A DNA stretch of 64,000 nt from Flavobacterium psychrotolerans (GTDB lineage: Bacteria > Bacteroidota > Bacteroidia > Flavobacteriales > Flavobacteriaceae): assembly GCF_003097635.1 (NCBI RefSeq), contig NZ_QCZI01000001.1:62001-126000 (forward strand), in the 5' to 3' direction. Under the pieces are notes generated by a model. That model made no database searches, had not been told where the DNA came from, and saw nothing but the letters and a program-made list of their open reading frames with translations. The number at the start of each line of letters is the position of its first letter. Positions within the stretch are counted from its first letter, which is position 1. A program made the position numbers and the translations under genes. This document shows positions 55,833-63,199 of the stretch, one piece after another.

Positions 55833-56447
55833 TTATTTATATTTTTTGAACATTATCAATCCGTATAGAATATGCAAAATTCCAAATCCAATAACCCAAA
55901 AAACAAGTCCATATCCAAGGTGAAAAAGAGAAATACAACCCAAAATAATTTCACAATAACCTAAATATTTCACATCTGAAAAAGTATACTTTTCTGCATT
56001 AATAAGTGCTAATCCATAGAATAATAAGGTAGATGGTGCGATAAAAGCAAATAAATGATGGTATAAAAGCGCTACACAAAACACTCCACCTACAAATAGT
56101 GGAACTGCCAAATTCAATAACATGTTTTTGGTTGCATTTGTCCAAAAAGGCAAATCATATTTTTTACTTTTTCTATATGTAAAAAAAGTTCCAAATGCTA
56201 AAGCTAAAATTAAAACTGCCAAAGCAATAAAAAATAGTTCAACAATTAAATCATGATTGTAATATTTTTGCTTACCATCAAAATATTCAATTCCATTATC
56301 TTCAAATAATAGATAAGCGCAAATGCCTCCCACGGATGCAGAGACTCCTGCAAACACTCCTGAAAGGCCACTTAACGAAATAAATCTTGAGGAGCGTTCC
56401 ATCATGGAACGAATATGTGATAAATCCTCTTGATGCTTTTTATTCAT
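55833..56447 (-). CDS. Polytopic membrane protein, first gene of regulated island
   Basis: 204 aa from the ATG at 56447, preferred because it directly follows the promoter; the frame upstream runs through the operator. A soluble N-terminus (MNKKHQEDLSHIRSMMERSSRFISLSGLSG) is followed by about six membrane segments (VFAGVSASVGGICAYLLF; LIVELFFIALAVLILALAFGTFF; MLLNLAVPLFVGGVFCVALLYHHLF; then three more). No known family is recognised with confidence. Pairing with a small winged-helix regulator and operators suggests a sensor, transporter or stress role, but this is inference. Confidence 0.75.
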   Translation of the reverse strand: MNKKHQEDLSHIRSMMERSSRFISLSGLSGVFAGVSASVGGICAYLLFEDNGIEYFDGKQKYYNHDLIVELFFIALAVLILALAFGTFFTYRKSKKYDLPFWTNATKNMLLNLAVPLFVGGVFCVALLYHHLFAFIAPSTLLFYGLALINAEKYTFSDVKYLGYCEIILGCISLFHLGYGLVFWVIGFGILHILYGLIMFKKYK

Positions 56448-56453
56448 ATAAAG

Positions 56454-56494
56454 TACTTTGTAATACAAAGTTATATTATATTTTTACATAACAA
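56454..56494 (-). promoter_or_regulatory. Promoter with overlapping palindromic operator
   Basis: On the minus strand TTG (56494-56492), an 18-bp spacer and TAACTTTG (56473-56466), a perfect TAnnTTTG. The palindrome ACTTTGTAATACAAAGT (56455-56471) overlaps the -7 box and the expected transcription start, so a bound regulator would block initiation. The ATG at 56447 leaves a leader of about 12 bases. Confidence 0.7.
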
Positions 56495-56541
56495 AATATA
56501 AACTGGTATTTTTTCATGTAAATTAATTAAACCTTCAAATA

Positions 56542-56582
56542 AAAAAGGGAGAATCCGAGATATAAGAAAAAAAGGAGATTAT
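56542..56582 (+). pseudogene. Relict 3' end of an rluF gene (copy 2 of direct repeat)
   Basis: Decodes as KRENPRYKKK and, after one extra A, GDY. It matches the end of rluF at 53966-54005. Differences are two synonymous and two conservative codon changes plus the single inserted A. No other rluF sequence is present around it. It marks the far border of the acquired island. Confidence 0.75.
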
Positions 56583-56610
56583 ATAAAAAACTAAATTTAG
56601 TTTAGGTATT

Positions 56611-57504
56611 TTATCTATTTAAGGGGGTCACTTTTCTTAATTTTCTAGCCAACAATGTGTTTTTCAACAACATGGCGATTGTCATTGGCCCTACCCCACC
56701 AGGAACGGGAGTAATATAAGATGCTTTCTTGCTCACGCTTTCAAAATCGACATCACCAGTAATGACATAGCCTTTTTCGTTGGTAGTATCGGTTAATCGC
56801 GTAATACCCACATCAATTACTACTACACCCTCTTTTACCATGTCGGCTTTTAGATAATTGGGAACACCTAATGCCGTTATGATAATGTCAGCCGTTTTTG
56901 TATATTCTTCAATATTTTTAGTGTGACTGTGCGTAAGGGTAACCGTAGAATTTCCAGGGTAGCCTTTTCTTCCCATCAGGATACTCATAGGTCGGCCAAC
57001 AATGTGACTCCTGCCAATAATAACCGTATGCTTCCCTTGCGTTTCAATTTTATAACGTTCCAATAATTGCAAAATACCGAACGGTGTTGCAGGGATAAAG
57101 GTTTCCATATCCAGTGCCATTTTACCAAAATTTGTTGGATGAAAACCATCCACATCTTTGTCAGGATCAATAGCCATTAGAATTTTTTGTTCGTCAATAT
57201 GTTTCGGCAACGGCAACTGAACTATAAATCCATCCAAATTGTCATCTTCATTCAATTCTTTAATTTTTTCAAGTAATTGAGATTCCGTAATATCTTCAGG
57301 TAAACTTACTAAAGTTGATTCAAAACCAATTTGCTGACATGACCGTACTTTACTTCCTACGTAGGTTAAACTGGCTCCATTATTCCCCACAATTACGGCT
57401 GCCAGATGAGGAACTTTCGCCCCATCAGCTTTCATCTTTTGAACTTCTACAGCAATTTCATTTTTGATATCTTCCGCAGTTTTTTTCCCATCTAGTAGTT
57501 GCAT
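56611..57504 (-). CDS. folD: Methylenetetrahydrofolate dehydrogenase/cyclohydrolase FolD
   Basis: 297 aa. The N-terminal domain has [27 protein letters not shown] with the catalytic lysine, and [14 protein letters not shown] and KDVDGFHP follow. The NADP-binding domain has [17 protein letters not shown] and VVIDVGI, and GDVDFESV and [18 protein letters not shown] close it. It oxidises methylene-THF and hydrolyses methenyl-THF in one-carbon metabolism. It follows ffh on the same strand after 85 bp that contain a palindromic repeat. Confidence 0.97.
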   Translation of the reverse strand: MQLLDGKKTAEDIKNEIAVEVQKMKADGAKVPHLAAVIVGNNGASLTYVGSKVRSCQQIGFESTLVSLPEDITESQLLEKIKELNEDDNLDGFIVQLPLPKHIDEQKILMAIDPDKDVDGFHPTNFGKMALDMETFIPATPFGILQLLERYKIETQGKHTVIIGRSHIVGRPMSILMGRKGYPGNSTVTLTHSHTKNIEEYTKTADIIITALGVPNYLKADMVKEGVVVIDVGITRLTDTTNEKGYVITGDVDFESVSKKASYITPVPGGVGPMTIAMLLKNTLLARKLRKVTPLNR

Positions 57505-57544
57505 TCTCTATAGTTTAAAATATTGTTGTGTTGTTATATAAAAA

Positions 57545-57584
57545 TAAAGGTTTAAAATTCCAAGTGAAACTTTAAACCTTAAAC
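57545..57584. repeat. Palindromic repeat, second copy; probable ffh terminator
   Basis: AAGGTTTAAAATTCC then AAGTGAAACTTTAAACCTT. It matches the element at 29055-29100 (AAGGTTTAAAGTTGCTAAGTG...). Read on the minus strand the stem is followed by TTTATTTTTATA, so it can terminate ffh. Confidence 0.65.
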
Positions 57585-57589
57585 AAATA

Positions 57590-58939
57590 TTATCTCATTC
57601 CTGGCATACCACCCTTCATTCCTCCCATCATCTTCATCATATTCTTTCCGCCGGGACCTTGCATCATTTTCATCATTTTACTCATTTGGTCAAATTGCTT
57701 CATCAATTGGTTTACTTCTTCGACTTTTCTTCCCGCTCCTTTGGCAATTCTATTTTTTCTTTTGACATCAATTATGGATGGCTTACTTCGTTCTGTAGGT
57801 GTCATCGAATAGATTATTGCTTCAATATGCTTGAAAGCGTCATCTTCAATCTCAATATCTTTCATGGCTTTAGAAGCACCAGGAATCATGCCTACTAAAT
57901 CTTTCATATTACCCATTTTCTTTACTTGCTGAATTTGAGTAAGAAAATCATCAAAACCAAATTCATTTTTCGCGATTTTCTTTTGAATTTTTCGAGCTTC
58001 ATCTTCGTCGAATTGCTCTTGTGCTCTTTCCACTAATGAAACGACGTCACCCATACCCAAAATACGTTCGGCCATACGAGAAGGATAAAACACATCGATA
58101 GCATCCATTTTCTCACCTGTCCCAACAAATTTAATCGGTTTGTTTACTACCGATTTAATCGAAATTGCTGCCCCACCGCGGGTATCACCATCTAATTTGG
58201 TAAGGATTACACCGTCAAAATTCAGTCTGTCGTTAAATGCTTTGGCAGTATTCACAGCATCTTGACCCGTCATGGCATCTACAACAAATAAAGTTTCATG
58301 TGGCTGAATAGCTTTATGGACATTGGCAATTTCGGTCATCATCTCCTCATCAACGGCAAGACGACCTGCAGTATCGACAATAACGACATTATATCCTTTT
58401 TCTTTGGCATACTTTATGGCATTAACCGAAATTTCTACGGGGTTGTTATTCCCTATTTCAGAATAAACCTCTACTCCTATTTGATCTCCAACCACATGCA
58501 ACTGATTGATAGCCGCAGGTCTATAAACGTCACAAGCCACCAAAAGCGGATTTTTGTTCTTTTTTGTTTTTAGGAAATTGGCTAATTTCCCTGAAAAAGT
58601 AGTTTTTCCAGAACCTTGCAAACCTGACATTAAAATCACGGTTGGGTTTCCGGAAAGATTCAAACCCGCAACATCTCCTCCCATTAATTCGGTTAGTTCA
58701 TCTTTGACTAACTTCACCAAAAGTTGTCCTGGTTGAAGCGTTGTTAAAACGTCCTGACCAATGGCTTTTTCTTTAACTTTAGCAGTAAAATCTTTTGCGA
58801 TTTTAAAATTGACATCGGCATCTAGTAAGGCACGACGAACTTCTTTTAAGGTTTCTGCTACGTTTATTTCGGTGATTTTTCCATGACCTTTTAGGACATG
58901 AAAGGCTTTATCTAATTTATCGCTTAAATTGCTGAACAT
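57590..58939 (-). CDS. ffh: Signal recognition particle protein Ffh
   Basis: 449 aa from the ATG at 58939, where the family start MFSNLSDKLDKAFHVLKGHG lies; the 19 codons upstream are not conserved. The N domain is followed by the G domain with GLQGSGKTT (residues 106-114), DVYRPAA, VIVDTAGRL, TKLDGDTRGGAA and GTGEKMDA. The M domain ends in a methionine-rich tail (MMKMMQGPGGKNMMKMMGG). It binds 4.5S RNA and directs nascent membrane proteins to FtsY. No ffs RNA gene was recognised nearby. Confidence 0.97.
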   Translation of the reverse strand: MFSNLSDKLDKAFHVLKGHGKITEINVAETLKEVRRALLDADVNFKIAKDFTAKVKEKAIGQDVLTTLQPGQLLVKLVKDELTELMGGDVAGLNLSGNPTVILMSGLQGSGKTTFSGKLANFLKTKKNKNPLLVACDVYRPAAINQLHVVGDQIGVEVYSEIGNNNPVEISVNAIKYAKEKGYNVVIVDTAGRLAVDEEMMTEIANVHKAIQPHETLFVVDAMTGQDAVNTAKAFNDRLNFDGVILTKLDGDTRGGAAISIKSVVNKPIKFVGTGEKMDAIDVFYPSRMAERILGMGDVVSLVERAQEQFDEDEARKIQKKIAKNEFGFDDFLTQIQQVKKMGNMKDLVGMIPGASKAMKDIEIEDDAFKHIEAIIYSMTPTERSKPSIIDVKRKNRIAKGAGRKVEEVNQLMKQFDQMSKMMKMMQGPGGKNMMKMMGGMKGGMPGMR

Positions 58940-59256
58940 GGTGTTGAATTTATTTGACTCTGAATTTATTTCAGAACGAAGCGCAAATTTAAGCATTTGA
59001 TTTTGAAGTTTTGTTGTATTAGAAATAAAAAAAATCCGATAATCTCCTTATAGCATTCGACTTTTTCTGTAAAAAATTAAACCAAAATTAATCTGAACTG
59101 CATTTTTACTTATTATTTTATTCGTATTTTCGCATACAAAAAAACCACAACTAACTGATAAAGAACACCTGCTTTCAAAAAGTGCAAATAATTAATTATT
59201 AAGGTAGGGTTTTGCGTTTAAAGTTTGTTTAAATTCAAATCGCAATAAATAAAGTA
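58940..59256. other. Divergent intergenic region between ffh and the exported-protein operon
   Basis: 317 bp. TATTTTCG at 59125-59132 (seven of eight to TAnnTTTG) is a weak candidate for the ankyrin operon promoter, but no TTG lies at the right distance. There is no gene, repeat or riboswitch that I can recognise. Confidence 0.35.
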
Positions 59257-59781
59257 ATGATGAAAAGAATTGTTATAATTGTATTCGTATTTTTTACTTG
59301 TGGTTCTCTTTTTGCACAGGGAAATAATGTTTTCGATATTGCCAGAAAAGGAACTTTAACAGAAATGAAAAGTTTATACAAAAAACATCCCCAGTTAATA
59401 AACACGACTGATGACAGGAAATCAAGTCCACTGATTTTAGCATGTTACAGGACAAATGTTGACGTAGCTATGTTTTTGGCCGATAATGTAAAAGATATCA
59501 ATTATAATTCAGGAATGGGAAGTGCTCTAATGGCAGCAGTTATGTCCGGAAACATACAAATTGTTAAAAAATTGATTGATGTTAAGGCCGACTTGAACCA
59601 ATCTGACTTCCAAGGAAAAACCGCGTTGATATATGCTGTTTTTTTTAATAAAAATGATATTGCTAAACTATTAATTGAAGCCGGCGCAAATAAAAACGCG
59701 AAAGATAGTGATGGAAAAACAGCTCTTGATTTTGCTAATTTTAATAAGAATACCGAATTAATAATCCTTTTAGAAAAATAA
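59257..59781 (+). CDS. Exported ankyrin-repeat protein
   Basis: 174 aa with signal peptide MMKRIVIIVFVFFTCGSLFAQ. The mature part has about four ankyrin repeats: NVFDIARKGTLTEMKSLYKKHPQLINTTDD, SPLILACYRTNVDVAMFLADNVKDIN, GSALMAAVMSGNIQIVKKLIDVKADLN and KTALIYAVFFNKNDIAKLLIEAGANKN. Periplasmic ankyrin proteins elsewhere protect or mature redox enzymes such as catalase. It is the first of six genes with gaps of 10-25 bp and is probably a chaperone or scaffold for the others. No catalytic motif is present. Confidence 0.87.
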   Translation: MMKRIVIIVFVFFTCGSLFAQGNNVFDIARKGTLTEMKSLYKKHPQLINTTDDRKSSPLILACYRTNVDVAMFLADNVKDINYNSGMGSALMAAVMSGNIQIVKKLIDVKADLNQSDFQGKTALIYAVFFNKNDIAKLLIEAGANKNAKDSDGKTALDFANFNKNTELIILLEK

Positions 59782-59806
59782 AAACAACCAATAAAAATCA
59801 AAAAAA

Positions 59807-60565
59807 ATGAAAAAAATCTACTCTTTACTAATAATGCTGACAATAATAAACTTGTCCTATGCGCAAGAGAAAGAAACTGCCCTAACCACTATTGGATCAA
59901 TGAAAGTAAAAATAAACTTACATAAAGGAAACTCAACTGCAACCATAACACTAATAGGCCCTTCAAACAAGTGGTTATCTGTAGGTTTTAATACAACTTC
60001 GATGACTTCTAATACGGATTGTTTTACCTATGGCACATCACTATTAGATCAGTTTCTTCCTGGAGGTCATAGTGCTGCAATTACTGATCCAACCCAGAAT
60101 TTAACATTAGTAAGCAATGTAGTTGTGGGCACAACCAGAACAGTTGTTGCTACCCGACCTTTTAGTACTAGTGACTCAAAAGATTTCACTTTTAATTATG
60201 CTTCAAATTCCATCAACATTATTTATGCAGTAGGACCGTCAACAAACGTGTCCAGTCAGCATTCAACATTTGGAAGTAAAACACTTACTTTTACTACACT
60301 TGGAACAGAAGATTTCGCCTCTTTAGACAAAATAAGCATTTCTCCAAACCCTTCAAACGGCATTTTTAATATCACTAAAAACAACGCAATTCAAATTTCA
60401 AAAATCAGAGTTTTTGATACCAACGCGAAATTATTAAAAGAAATAAATACTAATCTTGATAATCCAATTAACGCAGTAGATTTGTCAGAATTGTCAAAAG
60501 GTATGTATTTCATTGAAATTTCAAACAAAGAAGACAAAACCGTTAAAAAAATAGTACTAAAATAA
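59807..60565 (+). CDS. DOMON-like secreted protein with T9SS type A sorting domain
   Basis: 252 aa. A signal peptide (MKKIYSLLIMLTIINLSYAQ) is followed by a domain at about 25-165 with the DOMON pattern: NKWLSVGFNTTSM, GHSAAITDP, RTVVATRPF, DFTFNYASNSINIIYAVGP and QHSTFGSKTLTF. Met66 and His152 fall where the haem-binding DOMON of cellobiose dehydrogenase has its Met and His ligands, so b-type haem binding is plausible but unproven. The C-terminal domain (ISISPNPSNGIFNI ... GMYFIEISNKEDKTVKKIVLK) is a T9SS type A signal, so the protein reaches the cell surface. It lies in the six-gene exported-protein operon. Confidence 0.75.
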   Translation: MKKIYSLLIMLTIINLSYAQEKETALTTIGSMKVKINLHKGNSTATITLIGPSNKWLSVGFNTTSMTSNTDCFTYGTSLLDQFLPGGHSAAITDPTQNLTLVSNVVVGTTRTVVATRPFSTSDSKDFTFNYASNSINIIYAVGPSTNVSSQHSTFGSKTLTFTTLGTEDFASLDKISISPNPSNGIFNITKNNAIQISKIRVFDTNAKLLKEINTNLDNPINAVDLSELSKGMYFIEISNKEDKTVKKIVLK

Positions 60566-60588
60566 ATACTTATTTAAATTAAATACAA

Positions 60589-60978
60589 ATGAAAAAGAAA
60601 CCCCTAATTATTGTTATTTCTCTTTTAGTCGTTATCCTAGTTGGACTTATAGGTTATAATTACGTAATGTTTGGTGGCGCAAGAGATTTATCAACTGAGG
60701 ACGCTAATTTTACCGTTTCGTCAAAAAGTATTTCCGGTGAATTCGCAGCTAACATTGATGCCTCCAACAAAAAATATCTAGAAAAAGCGGTAGCTATAAA
60801 AGGAACCATAACTGCTGTAACTGCCTCGGAATTAACGTTAGATAACACTATTATTTGTACTTTAAATAACCCAAATACTTCTTTCAAAAAAGATCAAACC
60901 GTAACTGTAAAAGGTAGAATCGTAGGTTATGATGATTTGATGGGGGAATTAAAATTAGACCAATGTTTTTGTAATTAA
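60589..60978 (+). CDS. Membrane-anchored OB-fold (tRNA_anti-like) protein
   Basis: 129 aa. One N-terminal membrane segment (LIIVISLLVVILVGLIGYNYVMF) precedes an OB-fold of about 85 residues: VSSKSISGEFAANIDASNKKYLEKAVAIKGTITAV, LTLDNTIICTLN and DQTVTVKGRIVGYDDLMGELKLDQCFCN. This matches the small tRNA_anti-like OB family found as exported proteins in Bacteroidota, function unknown. The end CFC places two cysteines together, which may be redox-active. It is 23 bp after the DOMON gene and 13 bp before the DUF5777 gene. Confidence 0.8.
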   Translation: MKKKPLIIVISLLVVILVGLIGYNYVMFGGARDLSTEDANFTVSSKSISGEFAANIDASNKKYLEKAVAIKGTITAVTASELTLDNTIICTLNNPNTSFKKDQTVTVKGRIVGYDDLMGELKLDQCFCN

Positions 60979-60991
60979 AAAAATAAAATAA

Positions 60992-61867
60992 ATGAAAATA
61001 AAAAGCTTTTTATCTTTTGTGTTTGTCTTTTTCGTTGTGGGTTATGCCTCAGCGCAAGATGACTTATTAAGCCAACTAGATGCCGTAAAATCAGACAAGA
61101 AAGAAATTGAAACTGCCGCTTTTAAAGCATTGCAAATATGCAACATGCAATCGACTAAATTACCCGTAAAAGGAGAATTTTATGTATTAATTTCTCACCG
61201 ATTTGGAGATTTAGCAAAAGGATTGGACAATTTTTTTGGACTTGACCAAGCTTATACTAAAATTGGCGGAATCTATGGCGTAACAAATTGGTTCTCTTTG
61301 GGGGCTTCCAGACAAACACACGGGAAAATATATGAATTGACTGCAAAATACAAATTTGCAAATCAAGAAGCAGAAGGATTTCCAGTAACAATTGTTGGCT
61401 ATAACACTATGGACATCAATAGTGAACTTAAAAAAAATGATTTAACTCCAGGTTTAAAGTTCAATAACCGCTTAGCTTATACCACACAGCTGTTAGTTTC
61501 CAGAAAATTTTCTGACTCGTTTTCATTTGAATTAGCTCCCATTTATGTTCACAAAAATTTATATGATGGCATATTAGACCAAAAAGACCTGTTATTATTA
61601 GGCTCAGGTGCGAGATATAAATTATCGAAACGATTGAGCGTGAACTTAGAATATGCTGCACGATTAAATTTACCAGAAGGCTTTACTTCTCCTTATCACA
61701 ATCCGCTTTCGGCAGGATTGGATATTGAAACAGGTGGACACGTTTTTCAATTGATATTCTCTAATAGTCAACCGATGAATGACGTTACACTATTCTCTAA
61801 TACAGAGGGCAGATGGGATGGTAAGAAACAACTGTATTTTGGATTTAATATGTATCGAGTTTTTTAA
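60992..61867 (+). CDS. DUF5777 outer-membrane beta-barrel protein
   Basis: 291 aa with signal peptide MKIKSFLSFVFVFFVVGYASAQ. The sequence ELRGEF-like start (LPVKGEFYVLISHRFGDLAKGLDNFFGLDQAYTKIGGIYGVTNWFSLGASRQ) and strands with alternating residues, ending in the aromatic FGFNMYRVF, fit an outer-membrane barrel of the DUF5777 family. Members sit near cytochrome c and YceI genes in several Bacteroidota as I recall; no activity is known. It would be the outer-membrane component of this operon. Confidence 0.85.
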   Translation: MKIKSFLSFVFVFFVVGYASAQDDLLSQLDAVKSDKKEIETAAFKALQICNMQSTKLPVKGEFYVLISHRFGDLAKGLDNFFGLDQAYTKIGGIYGVTNWFSLGASRQTHGKIYELTAKYKFANQEAEGFPVTIVGYNTMDINSELKKNDLTPGLKFNNRLAYTTQLLVSRKFSDSFSFELAPIYVHKNLYDGILDQKDLLLLGSGARYKLSKRLSVNLEYAARLNLPEGFTSPYHNPLSAGLDIETGGHVFQLIFSNSQPMNDVTLFSNTEGRWDGKKQLYFGFNMYRVF

Positions 61868-61877
61868 AAAAAAGAAT

Positions 61878-62228
61878 ATGAAAAAAATAAAAATATTTTT
61901 AATGCTTGCAAGTGCTTCATTTATGTTTTCTTGTATGTTTTCATGTGAATCAAACACGTATCAAGACATTTCAGGGGTTGTCACTAACCCTACTTATGAG
62001 AAAAACATAAAAACCGTAATTAATGCAAAATGCACAAGTTGCCACTCAGGAGGCTCCCAATTCCCTGACTTGGAGAACTACGACCAAGTACTTGAATCCA
62101 CTCAAAATGGGAACCTATTATGTAAAATTAACGGAGCCTGTGGCGGTATTATGCCTCAAGATGGGAAAATGCCTCAAGCAACAATAGATATGATTCAACT
62201 TTGGGCGGATCAAGGATTCCTAAATTAA
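61878..62228 (+). CDS. Cytochrome c-like lipoprotein (CxxCH)
   Basis: 116 aa from the ATG at 61878, which begins a lipoprotein signal (MKKIKIFLMLASASFMFSC; a second Cys at 23 is also possible). The mature part has one haem c motif, CTSCH at residues 52-56, with ligand His56 and Met92 or Met98 (IMPQDGKMPQ) as distal ligand candidates. This compact c-type domain resembles planctomycete-type/PSCyt1-like cytochromes. Cys82 and Cys88 are extra. It would carry electrons at the periplasmic or outer-membrane surface. It starts 10 bp after the barrel gene. Confidence 0.85.
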   Translation: MKKIKIFLMLASASFMFSCMFSCESNTYQDISGVVTNPTYEKNIKTVINAKCTSCHSGGSQFPDLENYDQVLESTQNGNLLCKINGACGGIMPQDGKMPQATIDMIQLWADQGFLN

Positions 62229-62240
62229 AAAAAGTAAAAC

Positions 62241-62786
62241 ATGAAAAAATTTGCAGTCTTAACAATGTGTCTTTTTGTTGGAAGCCTCACATTCTCTCAA
62301 AAAATGATGACTCGATCTGGAGAAATAAAATTTGATGCTTCCGTTCCAAATATGGTAGAGGTTGCGGGAATCAATAGTACGGTTTCTTGTATTCTTGATG
62401 AGACAACGGGTGACTTTGTTGCCTTGGCTTTGGTAAAAGCATTTAAGTTCAAAGCTCCTTTGATGGAAGAACATTTTAATGAAAATTACATGGAATCTTC
62501 TCAATTCCCTAAATCAACTTTCAAAGGAAAAATAGCGAATTTTGATGCTTCAAAATTATCTTCCTCAAAAACAGTTTATGATTTGGAAGGCGATTTGACC
62601 ATCCATGGCGTTACTAAAAAAATAAAAACGAAGATTTCTCTTGCTCTAAATGCGGGAAAAGTGAATGCCATCAGCAACTTTACAGTAAAGGCACAAGATT
62701 ATAAAATTGAGATCCCAAGTCTTGTAAAAGAAAAATTTGCAGAAAACATCAAGATTGCAATTAATTTTGTCCTTGAAGGAAAATAA
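62241..62786 (+). CDS. YceI family protein
   Basis: 181 aa with signal peptide MKKFAVLTMCLFVGSLTFSQ. The lipocalin-like YceI fold is marked by GEIKFDASVPNMVEVAGINSTVSC, FKGKIANFDASKL and YDLEGDLTIHGVTKKIKTKISL. YceI proteins bind polyisoprenoid lipids, including quinones, in the periplasm. As the last gene of the operon with a cytochrome c and a haem-candidate protein, it could bring quinone electrons to them. A hairpin terminator follows. Confidence 0.9.
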   Translation: MKKFAVLTMCLFVGSLTFSQKMMTRSGEIKFDASVPNMVEVAGINSTVSCILDETTGDFVALALVKAFKFKAPLMEEHFNENYMESSQFPKSTFKGKIANFDASKLSSSKTVYDLEGDLTIHGVTKKIKTKISLALNAGKVNAISNFTVKAQDYKIEIPSLVKEKFAENIKIAINFVLEGK

Positions 62787-62813
62787 TATTATTATAGAAT
62801 TAGTTATTTAAGA

Positions 62814-62848
62814 AACCGTCAAGAAGCAATTTTTGATGGTTTTTTTTT
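62814..62848 (+). terminator. Terminator of the six-gene exported-protein operon
   Basis: AAACCGTCAA (62814-62823) pairs with TTGATGGTTT (62834-62843) with one G-U pair, followed by an eight-T run. Confidence 0.85.
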
Positions 62849-63199
62849 ATAAATTGCTGTGACTTGATTAGTAAATAAATCCTAAAATACGCAACAAAAC
62901 GAATAGCTTCGAATTCCTAATTGCACTCAATATATTCCTATGGATTCAATTCCATAAAATACCCAATTGTACTGATTCTTGAGAAATGCAGGCATGAAAA
63001 AAATAACGTTTATTCCATTTCTTCTAACAAAAACAACACAAGTAACCTTTTTACCTTCCTCCCATTCAAACTACTTATTTGCAGATAATATATAAGATAT
63101 TTTAGATTATTGAATTGATGGGTGCGTAATTTTTTGTAATAATAACAAGATTAGATCTCAAAACCAAAAAATGATTTTGATTTTTGGGGATGATCTGAA
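62849..63199. other. Intergenic region, no supported gene
   Basis: 351 bp, AT-rich. A frame from about 62994 could encode 33 aa (MKKITFIPFLLTKTTQV...), reminiscent of a signal-peptide start but with no continuation. CCAAAAA/TTTTTGG near 63164-63187 may terminate the minus-strand gene. Nothing else is recognisable. Confidence 0.4.

Noticed and set aside
62994..63095. 33-codon frame beginning MKKITFIPFLL
   Set aside because: Resembles a signal peptide start but stops at once; no remaining homology to support a broken gene.
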